Positions 12,004 to 25,246 are shown, counted from the first letter of the stretch. The stretch: DNA of 64,000 nt from Brachionus plicatilis (GCA_010279815.1 QEOQ01000511.1:9597-73596); one strand, 5' to 3'. The notes: generated by a model from the sequence alone, not told the origin. Translations and numbers: made by a program.

Positions 12004-12894
12004 TCCCAAATTTTTTATCCATAAAATGCGGAAAATAGGAACGGAATGTTGCTAAAAAATTTGAAATATTAAAATAAGGATGCAGAAAATAACAATTATA
12101 AAATTAAGAATGACTTTTGTTTTTAACTGTTGTTTAATTGGAATTGCATTTCTTAATATTTGCTCTGTATTTTAATAGCACTTAATTAAAAAAAATGCAA
12201 AAAAAGCGAGAAAATATAAGTTTCATTTTAAACTTTCAAAAAATCCTAGTTAAATAGATATTTTAATCAGATTAACATTGTTCGTACTTGTGCAAGTAAT
12301 AAATTTTTGTTCAAAGGTGAAACCGTAATTTAAATTTAAAAAAATGATACAGTTCTTTTATAAAAGGTCCAGAATGGGCTAAATTACGTAATTTTACATT
12401 ATTTTTAGTGATCTTGCGTAATATTACTTGAACATTAGTCGGTAAGAATCATCATCGAATAATTTAAAATTTAAAAAAAAAACTAAAATTCAAATAATAT
12501 CAAAAAGGCTTAAAATCAAAAAAAATTAAATTAATTTCTGAATTATTATTATTAATGAATATTTTAAAAAAGTATTTTTTTTTCTACTGATCGCTCTGTG
12601 ATTAAAAAAAGATCAGTTTAGATTTATTTGACCAACAATCATAATTTATTCCCAAAATTTACATTACCTTTAATTTAAATTAATTTAAATTAATTTAAAT
12701 AATTTTAAACGCTCGAATTGAATAAACTTATTTATTTATTTTTTTAATGCTTTTTATTATTTTTGATCTAAATATATTTGTGAAATCTCTTTGCGAAAAA
12801 AAAATGAAAAATTAATTTAATTTAGATAACAGCATTTTAAAATTTATATCAATATTCAAGAATAAAAAGATACAAGTTATTCAAAATTCTGCAT
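12004..12894. other. Intergenic AT-rich DNA
   Basis: No gene is recognisable. The words TTACGTAATTTTAC near 12393-12412 recall the ACGTAA-rich element ends near 35570 and 41390. Confidence 0.3.
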
Positions 12895-13057
12895 TTCGAT
12901 CTTTTTTGAAGCTGAAATTTAATACCCTTTTAAAATTATGCACCAAGAAGCCTTCAATAAACATAAACTACTAGCCGTTTCAAATCGACTTTTTGAGTTG
13001 AGTGAGAGATAAGTCAGCGCAGGATTGTACCATTCTGTCATACTGGTTGTCAGACGG
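12895..13057 (-). pseudogene. Decayed coding segment of an unidentified mobile element, copy 2
   Basis: On the minus strand this is homologous to 782-933 (plus strand), with the same order of protein words but a frameshift after SLTQLKK and a stop soon after the LKASWCIIL block. It is flanked by unrelated AT-rich DNA. The two copies indicate a dispersed element whose family I cannot name. Confidence 0.45.
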
Positions 13058-13249
13058 CATACAATCATCACTTATATAATTTTTATACAATTTAAAAATT
13101 AAATACTGAAGTTAGGATTATTTATATTTATTTGTATTAAATATTTAAAATTAAAATTGGGGGTAATTGATGCAAAAATTAAACAAAAAAAGCAAAATTT
13201 CTTATTAAGAAATTATTAAGAAAAAAGAGATCAATATTTATCTTTTTTT

Positions 13250-13400
13250 TTTCTTAGGTCCAGCAGGTCTACCGCGTCTTCTTTTTATTACCGACTCACT
13301 GGTCTTTTATACTTCTACTCGTTTTTTCATATTCAATTATTTTAGTTCTTGCTGGTTCTCTAATATATTTGTTATTTCCTTATAAATTTTAACACTTTTG
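13250..13400 (-). pseudogene. Fragment with AT-hook-like RGRPAGPKK
   Basis: The minus strand encodes EPARTKIIEYEKTSRSIKDQ and, after a frameshift, a basic RRRGRPAGPKK stretch. Such GRPxGPKK motifs are common in transposon and retrotransposon proteins. A similar GRGRPKK stretch lies about 1 kb further right. It is too short to classify. Confidence 0.25.
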
Positions 13401-14199
13401 ATATTTTAACTTACAGTATTAATACACCTAGTTGAAAAACTTATTTTACTTAATCTTTTTAATCCTAATATTATTTTATTTAACATATTTTAATCAAAAG
13501 GAGCTAAAGCTTGATTCAGATAAACTATAAAAATATAAATATCTTGAAGTGTAAAAAAATTTAAATATAATAATAAGTTGATTTTTCATTTTTCACCATT
13601 TTTTACAATAATTTACCAGAATTTGCGTTAAATTTGGCAAAAAAGTCAATTTTTTATACTTTTCAAGCAATAAAAAAAAATTTATTTCATGAAAATTATT
13701 TTTTTCCAAGAATTTTTTTTTAGTTTCAAGTATAATTGTTTTATTTTTATTTTACAATAATTTATTTATTTTATATAGTTTTTTTCATTTTCTTGTCTAT
13801 CAAATAATTTCTTTATCTAACGGGTGCCCAATAATGCTTTCAGGAACTTCAATAAGAAAAAAATTTATGACCAGATAATGAAAAAATTATGAAATTTTTA
13901 AACAAAATTTTCTCTATTTTTCGAAAATAATAATGGTTTTTTAAATTTTTTTTTTGCATGCTCTATGCTCAGGTGTAACACATACCTGACCCAAAATTGT
14001 ACTCGGTGGTCAAGAAAATTCGAATACGAGTATGATATATCAGTTTGTAGATAATTTTATCATGATTAAAATGAGCTATTGTTTGTTTTAATCGGATGAT
14101 TTTTGAAGGAGTTATAGTAAAAAAACAGTTATAGTTATAGTAACTTTTTTAAGAGTTTTTTTACATTGATGGTCCCTTTATTTTTTCTTCTTTTATTGC

Positions 14200-14940
14200 C
14201 CGACTCTAGAAATGTTCAGCGTCAATTTGATTATTCTTTGAAGCAGCTATCTTTCAGATTGAGTGGTTTGAACATCTCTGACACTTTTTTTTGGTCTACC
14301 ACGACCAAGTTTGGGTTGAGTTGTTTCTATATCAGCAGGAATACTTAATTCAATGTGGTTTATTCTTCTCCCTCTTCGTTTTCATAAATGATTTCTCTTG
14401 TATTGTTGATTTGTATTTTTGTTTGCTTATTTACCAGTATATCTAGATAGTCTCCATACGTATCTTCATCGCTAGAATCACTGGCAAGATAAGACGTCTG
14501 ATTTCATTCAGAATCTTTTTGTTCCTTGTAACACCTTTTTGAAGAAACTCATAAATTTTATCACGTTTTTTTTTTGGTAACGAAGTGCAAGCTTCTTTAT
14601 TTGTTTCTCCGTGTTGATGTTTATCATTTGATACAAAAACACTGACATTTTCTGATTCCGCATTCAGTAGCAAGAATAATCTTTTAGGGCATCTTTTTAA
14701 GCAGGTATAGAATCTTTTTTTCGTCCTCTTGAGTTTTTCGTGTATCTCTTTTTGTCTATTTTACAGAATCTAGTTGAGTAATGTATTCGGTTGCATCTTT
14801 TAATTGCAGGCCTTCAAATATTAATTGATAGTCTCTATTTTTCAAGTCGATTTTAGACAAAAGTTAGGTTAACTGGTTTTACATACTAAACCGTCTTTAA
14901 CTTCAAAAATTGTCTTCAACATAATAAACACTCCAACTTA
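14200..14940 (-). pseudogene. Decayed FLYWCH-type zinc finger gene (MULE-like transposon remnant)
   Basis: Minus-strand reading in shifting frames gives, in order: an N-terminal piece (KDGLVC), RDYQLIFEGLQLKDATEYIT, a finger-like block FYTCLKRCPKRLFLLL followed by VFVSNDKHQHG, then RDKIYEFLQKGVTRNKKILN and an acidic stretch. Last comes GRGRPKKSVRDVQTT. The C-x4-C...H-x-H spacing is the FLYWCH/MULE zinc finger pattern. Several in-frame stops show it is dead. Assignment to Mutator-like elements rests on that motif alone. Confidence 0.45.
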
Positions 14941-15481
14941 AATTGGAGTCTAAAACATCATCTAAAAAAATAACATTAAATATCGGTTGAAACATAAAAT
15001 TTTAAATAAAGTCAAGTGTTTGCTATGTAGTAATGTGTTGTCTGAATGTGTAATGTAACTGCATCTGAGTAAGCTTGCAAGGCACAACGTCAAGTCACTT
15101 AAAACATGTGCAGTTGGACTCTTGCAAATGTTGAAGTAATTGTCGAAATCTTTATTTTTTGTGAACAAAGAAGTTTAAGTTAAAACAAAAATTGAAACTT
15201 TATTGAAAAAAACAGTAATTTTCTAAAAAACATATTTTTGAAAAAACGATTTATTAGTTAAAAAAAATGTAAAAATAAAGTTGAATATGCTGGCGCTAGA
15301 GCACTAGTAGAAAAAAAATCCATTTTTACTACTAAGTAATACAAAAGCCAAACTATTAACTAGTGTAGAATAAAAAATGGCCTAAAAATAATTTTATCAT
15401 AAAAAAAAAATTTATTTAACAAAGGTTTAAATTTATTTTTTCTAAATTATAACTGAACCTTCCTATTTTGAAAAAATAATA

Positions 15482-16100
15482 TCAGTTAAGGTATTGAACT
15501 CCATGACGACGTATGACATAGAGCCTAGAGCGAACAGTCTTGGCATGGTCTTGTACAACCTTTGGGTCCATATTGCTCAGGCAAGTGCGAATTTTATTTT
15601 CGAGTTGCTTAATATTTTTTGCCTTCCAATCCCCTCATAAACTTTAGCTTACAAATTTCACCAAAAATCTTCGATTGTTCGTGCTTTTGGCACGTTTGCT
15701 GGATTCACTTCTTTGGCAACATGCCTTATATTTTTATTTAACATAAATTTCTGTTCCATATTCGCATAATGAGATGATGCCAAGTTGGGCCAAAATAAAT
15801 AATTGCCATCCTGATAATATTCTCTAATCATTGGTTCAAGTTGTTTCTTAATACAATCTCCAAGGTAGACATGTTGACCCGATTTATGATTGAAATAGGC
15901 TCTAAGTTTAGCAATCATTAGTTTCGTCGCAATTTTAGCCGGTCTGTCACTTCCTTTTCTCTTGAAAGTTTTATCTTTTTTCTATAACATCTAGCCAACG
16001 ATAAAAAGAACGTTTTTGTATCCAAGACCAGTAAATCGCCTTGCAACTTGAGCTTTTAGCAAATCTTTTATGAGCAAATTGAAGTTTGAGATCAAGATCA
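15482..16100 (-). pseudogene. Mariner-family transposase, internal deletion and stops
   Basis: The N-terminal helix-turn-helix part is visible (KDLLKAQVARRFTGLGYKNV; KRKGSDRPAKIATK). It reaches FNHKSGQ and then jumps straight to HVYLGDCIKK, so the central catalytic stretch with the first acidic residues is missing. The C-terminal part follows: DGNYLFWPNLASSHYANMEQ, VNPANVPKARTIEDFW, two in-frame stops, then KVYEG and a tail ending RRHGVQYLN. The gene is non-functional. A second fragment holding only the C-terminal tail lies at 17612-17778. Confidence 0.8.
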
Positions 16101-16788
16101 AAAGATAAAAATATAAATTGTAATATTTTTTTAAAACAATTTTATTTAATAACATAATTTTTTTAAAAGCAATTACTAGACAAGTTTATTTTCATATTTA
16201 AAATTTTAAAATGTCCCTTTTTATTGATCTTTAATAGGTTTGAATGTTTGAATTGATTTTAATAAAAACTTACTTTTAAAAACAAAAAAATTAACTGTTT
16301 TAAAATTAAAAATTTATTTAAGTGGAAAATAAAATTATTTCAGTTTGAATGAATGGATATAAAAGTTATAAATTTAAATTTGTGAATAGACTTAAATTGA
16401 ATTATTTAAATTATTGATTGTTTTTGTTAAATAAATTAGAGATCAATCATTTTGATGTTAATTTGATAATGAACCATTATTAGACATAACATTCTAGTAA
16501 TGTTTAGTATTTATTTCTTAAAAATTATTAATATCATTAGATTAATTAAGTTTTAAAATTTTAAATGATCGTTTTGATATTAAAATTAGATCTGAAAATT
16601 CAATTTGCCCTTTTTTGATGGTTTCGTACATTTTTTACTAACAACATTATCGAAAATTCAACTTTATGATATAGATTTTATTTACTTTTAAAGCCAAGAT
16701 CAGTCTGATTTTAAATTTTGAAAATAATTGGAAAAGGTCTTGTCCACTCTAGAAGCAAATTAAACTAAACTTTTGTACCGTTTTTTAT

Positions 16789-17382
16789 CAGAGTTGGGAA
16801 ACTGATACTGAATAACTGATCAGTACCAGTTAATTTCAGTTATCAGTTAAACTGAAACTGACCGATAACTGATTTTGAATTAACTGAAACTGACTGAAAA
16901 CTGTTTTACTTTTGAATTAAAAAGGTTTGAAAATGAACTTGATCTCTATTTAAGTGAAATAAATGAAAAAACAGAATGCAATATCCTAAGTTATTGGAAA
17001 AATCGGTCTAGAGATTTTAAAGTTTTATCTTTGTTAGTGAGAGATATTTATTCGATTCAAGCCAGCTCGGCACCTATCGAAAAATATTTTTCTGGGTCTA
17101 CATTTTTGATGAGACCACATAGAAGTAGATTCACTTATAAAAATTTTTCAAATATAATGTTTCTAAAATGTAATAAAAAATATATGTAAATATCCGTTTA
17201 AAATGTTAATTAGACTTTAATTTTTATAAGCTGTTTAATAAATAAACTAATTGTATCATTTTTCTAATTAACTGATTTTTAACTGATAACTGATACCCAT
17301 TAACTGAGACTGATACTGAACTGATGCTCGAAAAACTGATACTGACTGAAAACTGATTTTTTTATAACTGATCCCAACTCTG
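16789..17382 (+). mobile_element. hAT element with TSD TTTTTTAT and hATC-domain remnant
   Basis: The ends CAGAGTTGGGAAACTGATAC and ...GATCCCAACTCTG are inverted, and both sides carry the 8-mer TTTTTTAT (16781-16788, 17383-17390). The subterminal regions are arrays of AACTGATA/CAGTTATC words. The interior (about 16920-17190) encodes on the plus strand an ILSYWKNRSRDFKVLSLLVR block followed by DIYSIQASSAPIEKYFSGS, which is the hAT C-terminal dimerisation domain. The rest of the transposase is gone. Confidence 0.88.
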
Positions 17383-17611
17383 TTTTTTATTCTACACTCG
17401 TTATTGTCGGCTATACCGTGACCAAGTCTTGTTGAAGTTTTACCTAAAAATATTGAAAAAAAAATTTTTTTCTAAAAAATATATATTTGATAAAACGATT
17501 GATTAGTTTTAAAAAAAATGTAAAAATAATGTTGAATTTGTTGTCGCTAGAGCACTAGTAGATAAAAAAAATCCATTTTTATTACTAAGTAATACAAAAG
17601 CCAAACTATTA

Positions 17612-17778
17612 ACGAGTGTAGAATAAAAAATGGCCCAAAATTAATTTTATAATTAAAAAAAAATTTTATTTAACAAAGATTTAAATTTTTTTTTTTCTAA
17701 ATTATAACTGAACCTTTCTATTTTGAAAAAATAATATCAGTTAAGGTATTGAACTCCATGACGGCGTATGATATAGAG
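17612..17778 (-). mobile_element. Truncated mariner copy
   Basis: It begins with the terminal repeat ACGAGTGTAGAATAAAAAAT after a TA and ends inside the last codons of the transposase (RRHGVQYLN region, minus strand). It then joins directly to the tandem repeat unit. The right terminal repeat is deleted. Confidence 0.7.
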
Positions 17779-18110
17779 ATATAAGCTATTATTGTCTGCT
17801 AAACTGTGGCCAAGTCTTGTTGAAGTTTTACTTAAAAAAATTGAAAAAATAAAAAAAAATTTTTTTCTAAAAAATATATATTTGATAAAACGATTGATTA
17901 GTTTTAAAAAAAATGTAAAAATAATGTTGAATTTGTTGTCGCTAGAGCACTAGTAGATAAAAAAAAATTCCATTTTTATTACTTAGTAATACAAAAGTCA
18001 AGCTATTATTGTCTGCTAAACCATGACCAAGTCTTGTTGAAGTTTTACCAAAAAAAATTGAAAAATAAAAGAGTCCAAATTTGAAATTGAGTTGCAAAAA
18101 GTGTGCGTGT

Positions 18111-19498
<1,388 letters not shown>

Positions 19499-19536
19499 CT
19501 AAAGTATGTTTAAAAATTTAACTCGAAATTTGCTAG

Positions 19537-19570
19537 TTTTTATATTCTAGATTGGTGTGTAGCAACCAAT
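19537..19570 (-). promoter_or_regulatory. Beta-tubulin core promoter: TATA and two CCAAT boxes
   Basis: On the minus strand, TATAAAA (19543-19537) lies 66 bases upstream of the ATG. It is preceded by CCAAT (19555-19551) and by an inverted CCAAT, CTGATTGG (19573-19566). Spacing fits a transcription start near 19510. This is pattern-based only. Confidence 0.5.
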
Positions 19571-19610
19571 CAGCGGTCGCAATAAGAACCAGAGGGCTTG
19601 ACAGAACAGA

Positions 19611-19905
19611 GCACACACACACATACACACACACACACAAAGAAAGAAAGCAAAGTCAAGTCAGATAGGTTGCTAGGCGCGTGTGAATCACAAATTTCAA
19701 GATAATTAAATAAATAGAAAGAGAGAGAGAGAGAAACATGAAAAAAGAAAATGAGCCGAAACAATAACAAAAAGCTAGTGGTCGTCTAGGCAACTAGAAC
19801 TATTTGGCACAAACATTACTATTGGCCTATTTCTATTCAGAACGAGAGTTCGCTTCACAATTTATGCATGCTTACTCTCTCTCTCTCTTTCTCTATCCCT
19901 CTCTC
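19611..19905. repeat. Microsatellites upstream of beta-tubulin
   Basis: Three simple repeats: (CA)n at 19611-19638, (GA)n at about 19718-19733 and a CT-rich run at 19874-19905. They lie in a less AT-rich stretch (about 19500-20000) that probably includes the tubulin upstream region. Confidence 0.85.
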
Positions 19906-21684
19906 CATTGACAATGGTAGCTAGGTAATTAGAAAACAATTGTAGGGCGTCATGAGACCCGTCGAATAAAAAGAAACAACAAAATTTTTCTTATCATCTA
20001 CTCATTTATTTGTGTTCGTTTACGAAACATCATCATGCAAGCCATTTAAATAACTATTCTCCAAACGCTTCTCATCTTATCTTAGACTATTTTTTATTTC
20101 AGCTATTAGCTAACAAAGTATTGTGTTGTTTCTGGCACTTTCGATTCAAACTAAACCAACACGTTAAATAGATTGGAAAAATGTTGCTTTATTTTTCGCC
20201 ATTTTTATACTAATTATTACTCATTCAAAGTAAATTTAGTTCTTTAACAGACAAAGAAATTTTTTTTATCCTGTATACTGTAACTGAATGCACAATTTAT
20301 TTAAATTTTTAAATTAAATCATAATTTTTTGAAATATCCGCTTATTTTTGAAAAATCTGTGAGTAAAAAATACCTTGTCTGACTAGCACATGAGCGCCAA
20401 CATTCTTTGTTTACTAAGTGAATTTTAAGAGTTTATTAGAAAATAAAAAATATATATGGCTTAGGCGTCAGATAACCTATAAGTCTTTTTTTCGACTATC
20501 AAAAAATTGAATGACAATAAAGGGACAAACTTTAAAACGTGTCAAAAATTTTTTTAATAAGCCAGTCTTTACATAAGATCAGCTTAATACAGAAAGCATC
20601 AAGCCTTTTTTGATTTTAATTTAAAAAAAAATGTTAAAATTTTTTGAAGAAAAATAAAATTTTGAAATAAGTTTTTTTTTTCTTTTTGAATAAAATTTAA
20701 TATTCGAAAATCAGTTTTTTTTTTTAATTTTTTCTTCTCCTAAGCTACCGACTATTAATCATAAAAAAGCAAATTTTTCTTGATTATCGATAAATAATTT
20801 TCAAACTAAATCAAAATTTTAATTTAAGTATTTATTTCAAACATGCCTCTTGATACTAATACTTTAAGACTTATGGTAAATATTTTCTAACATGAAATTT
20901 AAAAAAGGTTGTCTGCATGCAATCATTAAGTTTGTCGATATTTTTAAAGTATCAGGATTTAATTATTCATATGCAAATTACTTTAAAGAAAGCGATTAAT
21001 CAATTTTTGATTTATCATAGCGGCCAAATATTTTCATTCATTTGCATCATGTTTTTTTCATTTTGGCAACTTGTGCTCTATTTAGGTATAAAATTCAATA
21101 TTTTAAATAAAGTTTTTATCTTTGATAATTTTTTTCATTTAAAAGCATTGTAAAATCGAGAGAGATAAAATTTAATTTTGTTCAAATTGAAAATTGGTAC
21201 TAATAAATTTTTAAAATTGAATTATGAGGCAAAATTTTAGAGCTATTTTGAAATAATAATGATTTGAATTTTTTTTCTGTATCAGCTTTGCTAAGCAATT
21301 TTAAACAAAAACAAAAGTTTTTTTTAGTTAAACCAAAAATCTTTTATTCGAAATAGTCACAAAGTGTTCACATTTTTCAGGTAGCTTTGGTAATAAAAAG
21401 AATAATAACATAAATAAAAACTAAAATAATCCTCATTTAAAAATTCAAAAAGCCTTACCCTTAAAAAATCTTTTGTTCTGTAGAGAAATTGAGAAATTTT
21501 ATTTGATTTAATAATTTTGAAACCAGCAATTAAAAAAACTGAGTTTGAATATATTCAAAAAATCTTTAAAATTTAAAACTTTTCTCAAATTAATGCATTA
21601 TCCGAAATAAAACATAAAAATGTATCTTATATAATTTTTAATAAAAATTTAAAAATCATAGATGAGTGTTTTATTTATTTTATA
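19906..21684. other. Intergenic DNA, nothing recognised
   Basis: AT-rich DNA with no reading frame resembling a known protein. Open stretches such as 20917-21153 have only low-complexity Phe/Ile/Leu composition. Confidence 0.35.
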
Positions 21685-21693
21685 GATCAATTT

Positions 21694-22060
21694 GGTATAG
21701 TGAATTTAAACCACAAATTGAACAATAATTCTTAATTTTTTTAAATTAGAATTAATAAAAAATATTGAAAAAAAACTGCGACACAGTGCAATATACTTTG
21801 TCGCACCTTTTTTACCTAAAATAATTTTTTTAATGTAAAATATGACAAAAAATAACGAATTAATAAGATTTGAATAGATTAAAAATTTAATTTACTAAAA
21901 AAAAAGAAAATAAAAATTTTATTCTAGGCAAAAAAGGTGCAACAAAGTAAGTTGCACTATGTTTCAGTATTTTTTCTATTTTTTTTTTTATCTAATTTGA
22001 TTTTAATATATCAAGAAATTAAGAATTTTTGTACAATTTGTATTTGAAATACACAAAATC
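21694..22060. mobile_element. MITE with GGTATAGTGAA ends and 9-bp target duplication
   Basis: Left end GGTATAGTGAATTTAAACCA, right end (inverted) GATTTTGTGTATTTCAAATA. The flanking 9-mers are GATCAATTT (21685-21693) and GATCAATTC (22061-22069), which differ at one base. The interior has GCGACACAGTGCAATATACT and GTGCAACAAAGTAAGTTGCA. Same family as 11670-11994. Confidence 0.8.
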
Positions 22061-22420
22061 GATCAATTCTCGTGGCCAAAATAATACTCAAATCGGTACT
22101 GTAAATGAAATGAAATAGAAATAAATGAAGTTTAAAAACATTGTTTTTGGTAATGAATTTATATGTCACTTAAATAATCATGGCAGCGAGACAAATGATT
22201 TTCTCTAATTATTATATTGAGCTTAAAAATGGTACAGCATAGTATCATAAAATATTTATAAAGTTTGTAAATATCACTTCCTCTAAATTACATCTTTTTT
22301 GGAAAAAAGCAAATTAGAATTAAAAATTTCGATTACATTAAAAAATTTATTTTTCAACTTTCATAAAAACAATTTTTTATTATGATTTTCAAAAAAACAT
22401 ATATTTTCAATGGCTGAATT

Positions 22421-22756
22421 ATGGTAAATAAACTGTACTTTAGTGATGATTTTTTAAAAATTTTCCAACTGTTATCTAGATACATGTTTATTCAAAATTA
22501 CCATATATTCAAAAAGTTAAAAAAATTAAATTTAAATTTCAGAACAATCAGGTCTTTATTTTCTGTTTCGAAAGAAATCCTTAGAAAAACATATTGCGTC
22601 AATAGTGTTTTAGATGTATGTATAAAAAAATTAAGTATTCTGAAGCAAATAATAATTTTTCTGAACGATTGTTCAATCATTATTCAAAATGAATTAAAAT
22701 CTTTTTATAAAAAAATTAACTATCAACTTCTCATGATTGAAGCAATTTCTCATTAA
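22421..22756 (+). CDS. Hypothetical 111-codon ORF
   Basis: An open frame starting at an ATG and rich in Leu, Ile, Lys and Asn. It has no motif, signal peptide or splice context that I recognise, and base composition matches the surrounding AT-rich DNA. It may be a chance frame or a decayed transposon piece. Confidence 0.15.
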   Translation: MVNKLYFSDDFLKIFQLLSRYMFIQNYHIFKKLKKLNLNFRTIRSLFSVSKEILRKTYCVNSVLDVCIKKLSILKQIIIFLNDCSIIIQNELKSFYKKINYQLLMIEAISH

Positions 22757-24450
22757 ATACTGTGTAAAAAAAAAAAAAAAACTTCTTCTATTCTCTAAAT
22801 TAAAAGTTAGTAGTTAATTTTTTAAAAAAAAATTTTAATCTATCTTGAATAATGATAAAACAATAATTAGACAATGGCAAATTGAAGTTCATGATCAAAT
22901 GTAAATTTCAAATCAAAATTTTTAGTTTTTGATTTAAATAAAAAGGTATTTTTTTTATCAATTTTTAATAATAGATGACTAAACTTTATTAAACATTATT
23001 TGTTTAATCTATAATTAGATAGAAAATTATATGATTTTTTTTCTGAAGTAAATAAAATTCTTAATCAATATTTTGAAATTTTGCAATACAAAATTTAACT
23101 TTGTTTCGTCGTCATATATTTTAATTAATATAAAAATTTCATTTAAAGTCATTATTTGGATACCTTAATGTCGATTTTAAATTTGTCTTTAAAGTTTTCA
23201 AATAAAGATTTTAGAAGAATCAATTAAAGGTCAATTAGAAAAAAAAATATTTGTTTTCTTTTAATTAAAATAATAAACATTTTAAGTTTAATCTAAAAAA
23301 AAATAAAAAAAATCTACTTTCATCATTTTTATTAAAATTTTAATTAATTAAATTTTGATCATTTGATAATGATCATGAACTTCAAGTTGCCTTAGACAAT
23401 TGGTATTTCTATTCCTTCTAATGGACAATTCGATCGATAATTAAACTGGATTTAAACTATGATTAGATTTTTTTTTCATTAGAAGCTATCTTATTAATTA
23501 TTATTATTATTATATTTTATTTATTTGAGGGAAACCCTCAGGCTACTCAGAATGGAACAAAGTCCTTCTTTTTAGCTTAACGATTATTAAAAAGGATCAA
23601 AAATTGTTTAAATGTGTTCCGAGCAAAAATCAAAAAACAAAAATAAATATAAAGATTAGCGGTTGTTGTTGGATCTTATTAATTAAAGTTGATTAATAAT
23701 ACCTTAAATCCTTTTAGAACAAAATATGGATTCAAAATTCTCATCTTGAAAATTTAGCTTTCCGAAAAATCGGTTGCCATTAAATTTTTTTATCAGAAAT
23801 TACAACCTTTATCAAAAATTAAAATTAAAGTTTTGCAATTTTGTAAAAATTTAATTGCATATTTAAAAATGTTCTGATAAAATTTTAAAACTGAAATTTG
23901 ATAAAAAATTTTGTTAACCTTTGAAAAGAGACGAAAAAATTGAGCTATATTGAAAAAACTTATTATATAATTTCTCAAAAAAATTCTGATTGTAAATTAA
24001 ATAAAAAAGATATAATCTAATATATTTTTTAATATCGGTAATTAATCAGACATACCATTCTTTTATCAGCTAGAAATTTTTTCAGATATCGTCATTATTG
24101 GCTTATATTTTAAACCAAAAAAATAATCGTTTACCATCGGGACGCTTTTCAAGTTAGTTATAAATGGCTGTCGGTATCTAACACAGTAAATTTAGTAAAA
24201 TTCCCACAAATTTATATAAAATATCAACAAAAATTATATATTTTTTTCTCTTAATCTTTTTTTTCCGAACATATTATAAATAAAATAATTAAATTAATGA
24301 AAACATAACACGTCTAATAAATTTACATCATTTTTCAAATAAATAGCAACTAAAATCATAAAAGCTCTTTTTTTTGTGTCTCTATTTTTCAACATAACGT
24401 TTTTAACTTATAATATTTTTATTTTTATTTTTTTTTAATATATATTTTTA
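22757..24450. other. Intergenic DNA
   Basis: AT-rich. The only structured site is a retroposon-like stem-loop GAGGG-AAA-CCCTC (23527-23539) with a T-rich tail on its left. Nothing else is recognised. Confidence 0.35.
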
Positions 24451-24495
24451 TTCTGAAGGAGCATTAGCTCAATACAGATAAACAAATAAATAATA
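24451..24495 (+). repeat. LINE/SINE-like 3' end: stem-loop plus AAATA tail
   Basis: TTCTGAAGGAGCATTAGCTC, with stem GAGC/GCTC, followed by ACAGATAAACAAATAAATAA. Opposite-orientation twin of 512-556. Confidence 0.5.
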
Positions 24496-24677
24496 AAAGC
24501 TTAATATATTAACGAAACTATTTGTAAAACTTGTAATGCTGTCATGAAGAAAAAAAGAGGTTTTTACTGCCCAAATGAAAAATTAATAATAAATTTTTTT
24601 TTAAAGTCTTTTTTTTACTAAATTTTTTATTGATTAAATGGAAAAAATAAAATTTTCTGGGTATTTTTACTTATTAT

Positions 24678-25217
24678 TAGTGTTGGAAGCGACAGAGCTA
24701 ACCGGTCCAATAGACGGGCGGTTACTCGCGTGTGCTGGTCCGTTTATTTTGGCGGGCTAAATTTACGCCCGTCTAGTAACCGTTTAAATATAAATAATTT
24801 ATTAGAAACAAATTTTTAAATATTATTTAAAAAAACTTTAACTCTAGTGACTTTGAATTTAGCTAGGCCGCTACATAAGCTATCTGGAACGGCAAAAAGA
24901 TCATTTTGCCGCAACAATAACTATCTGGAACGGCAAATATTCAAACTATAAATTTGAACTAAAATAAAAAATAATAATCAAGTCCGTTTTTGGAAAAATA
25001 TTTAAAATTTTTTTGATTAATTATTTAAGAAGATCTTTTTTTTTAAATTCAAAACCCACCCGCCAAAATTCGAACTTTTTCCGCCCATTTAAAATTAAAC
25101 GGTTACTAAACGGGCCAAAAAGTAACCCGTCAAATTTGGGACGGTTAAAACGGTCACGGTTACGGTTTTGGAAAATTTTGGCCCGTTTATTGCCCACTTG
25201 CACAGACACCAACACTA
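24678..25217. mobile_element. hAT-like element, TAGTGTTGG ends, TSD CTTATTAT
   Basis: Ends TAGTGTTGG and CCAACACTA, flanked by identical 8-mers CTTATTAT (24670-24677 and 25218-25225). The subterminal regions are unusually GC-rich and are built from ACGGGC, GGTTAC, CCGTTTA and GGCGGG words on both strands. A smaller repeat, GGAACGGCAAA, occurs inside. There is no transposase (540 bases). Confidence 0.85.
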
Positions 25218-25246
25218 CTTATTATGTTATTTTTTAATAAAAATAG

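Larger units (their letters stand above)
15359..17401 (-). mobile_element. Tc1/mariner element, internally deleted and split by a hAT insertion
   Basis: The left terminal repeat is ACTAGTGTAGAATAAAAAAT (15359 on). The right is its inverse, ending ATTCTACACTCGT at 17401. TA is duplicated outside both ends (15357-15358 and 17402-17403). The right terminal repeat is interrupted by the 594-base hAT element at 16789-17382. The transposase inside is on the minus strand. Confidence 0.8.
15160..18060. repeat. Tandem repeat of about 200-bp units, interrupted by mariner copies
   Basis: Four units share ACCAAGTCTTGTTGAAGTTT at one end and CGCTAGAGCACTAGTAG plus AGTAATACAAAAG at the other: 15160-15358, 17404-17610, about 17789-18007 and a partial unit at 18008-18060. 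Mariner sequence is inserted at the same TA in two of the junctions, while the third junction (AGCTATTATTGTC at 18001-18013) is the empty site. The last unit ends about 50 bases from the beta-tubulin stop codon. Confidence 0.75.

Noticed and set aside
25013..25237. Frames on both strands within the GC-rich arm of the hAT-like element at 24678
   Set aside because: The repeated words of the terminal array lack stops; the frames run past the element end and have no protein resemblance.
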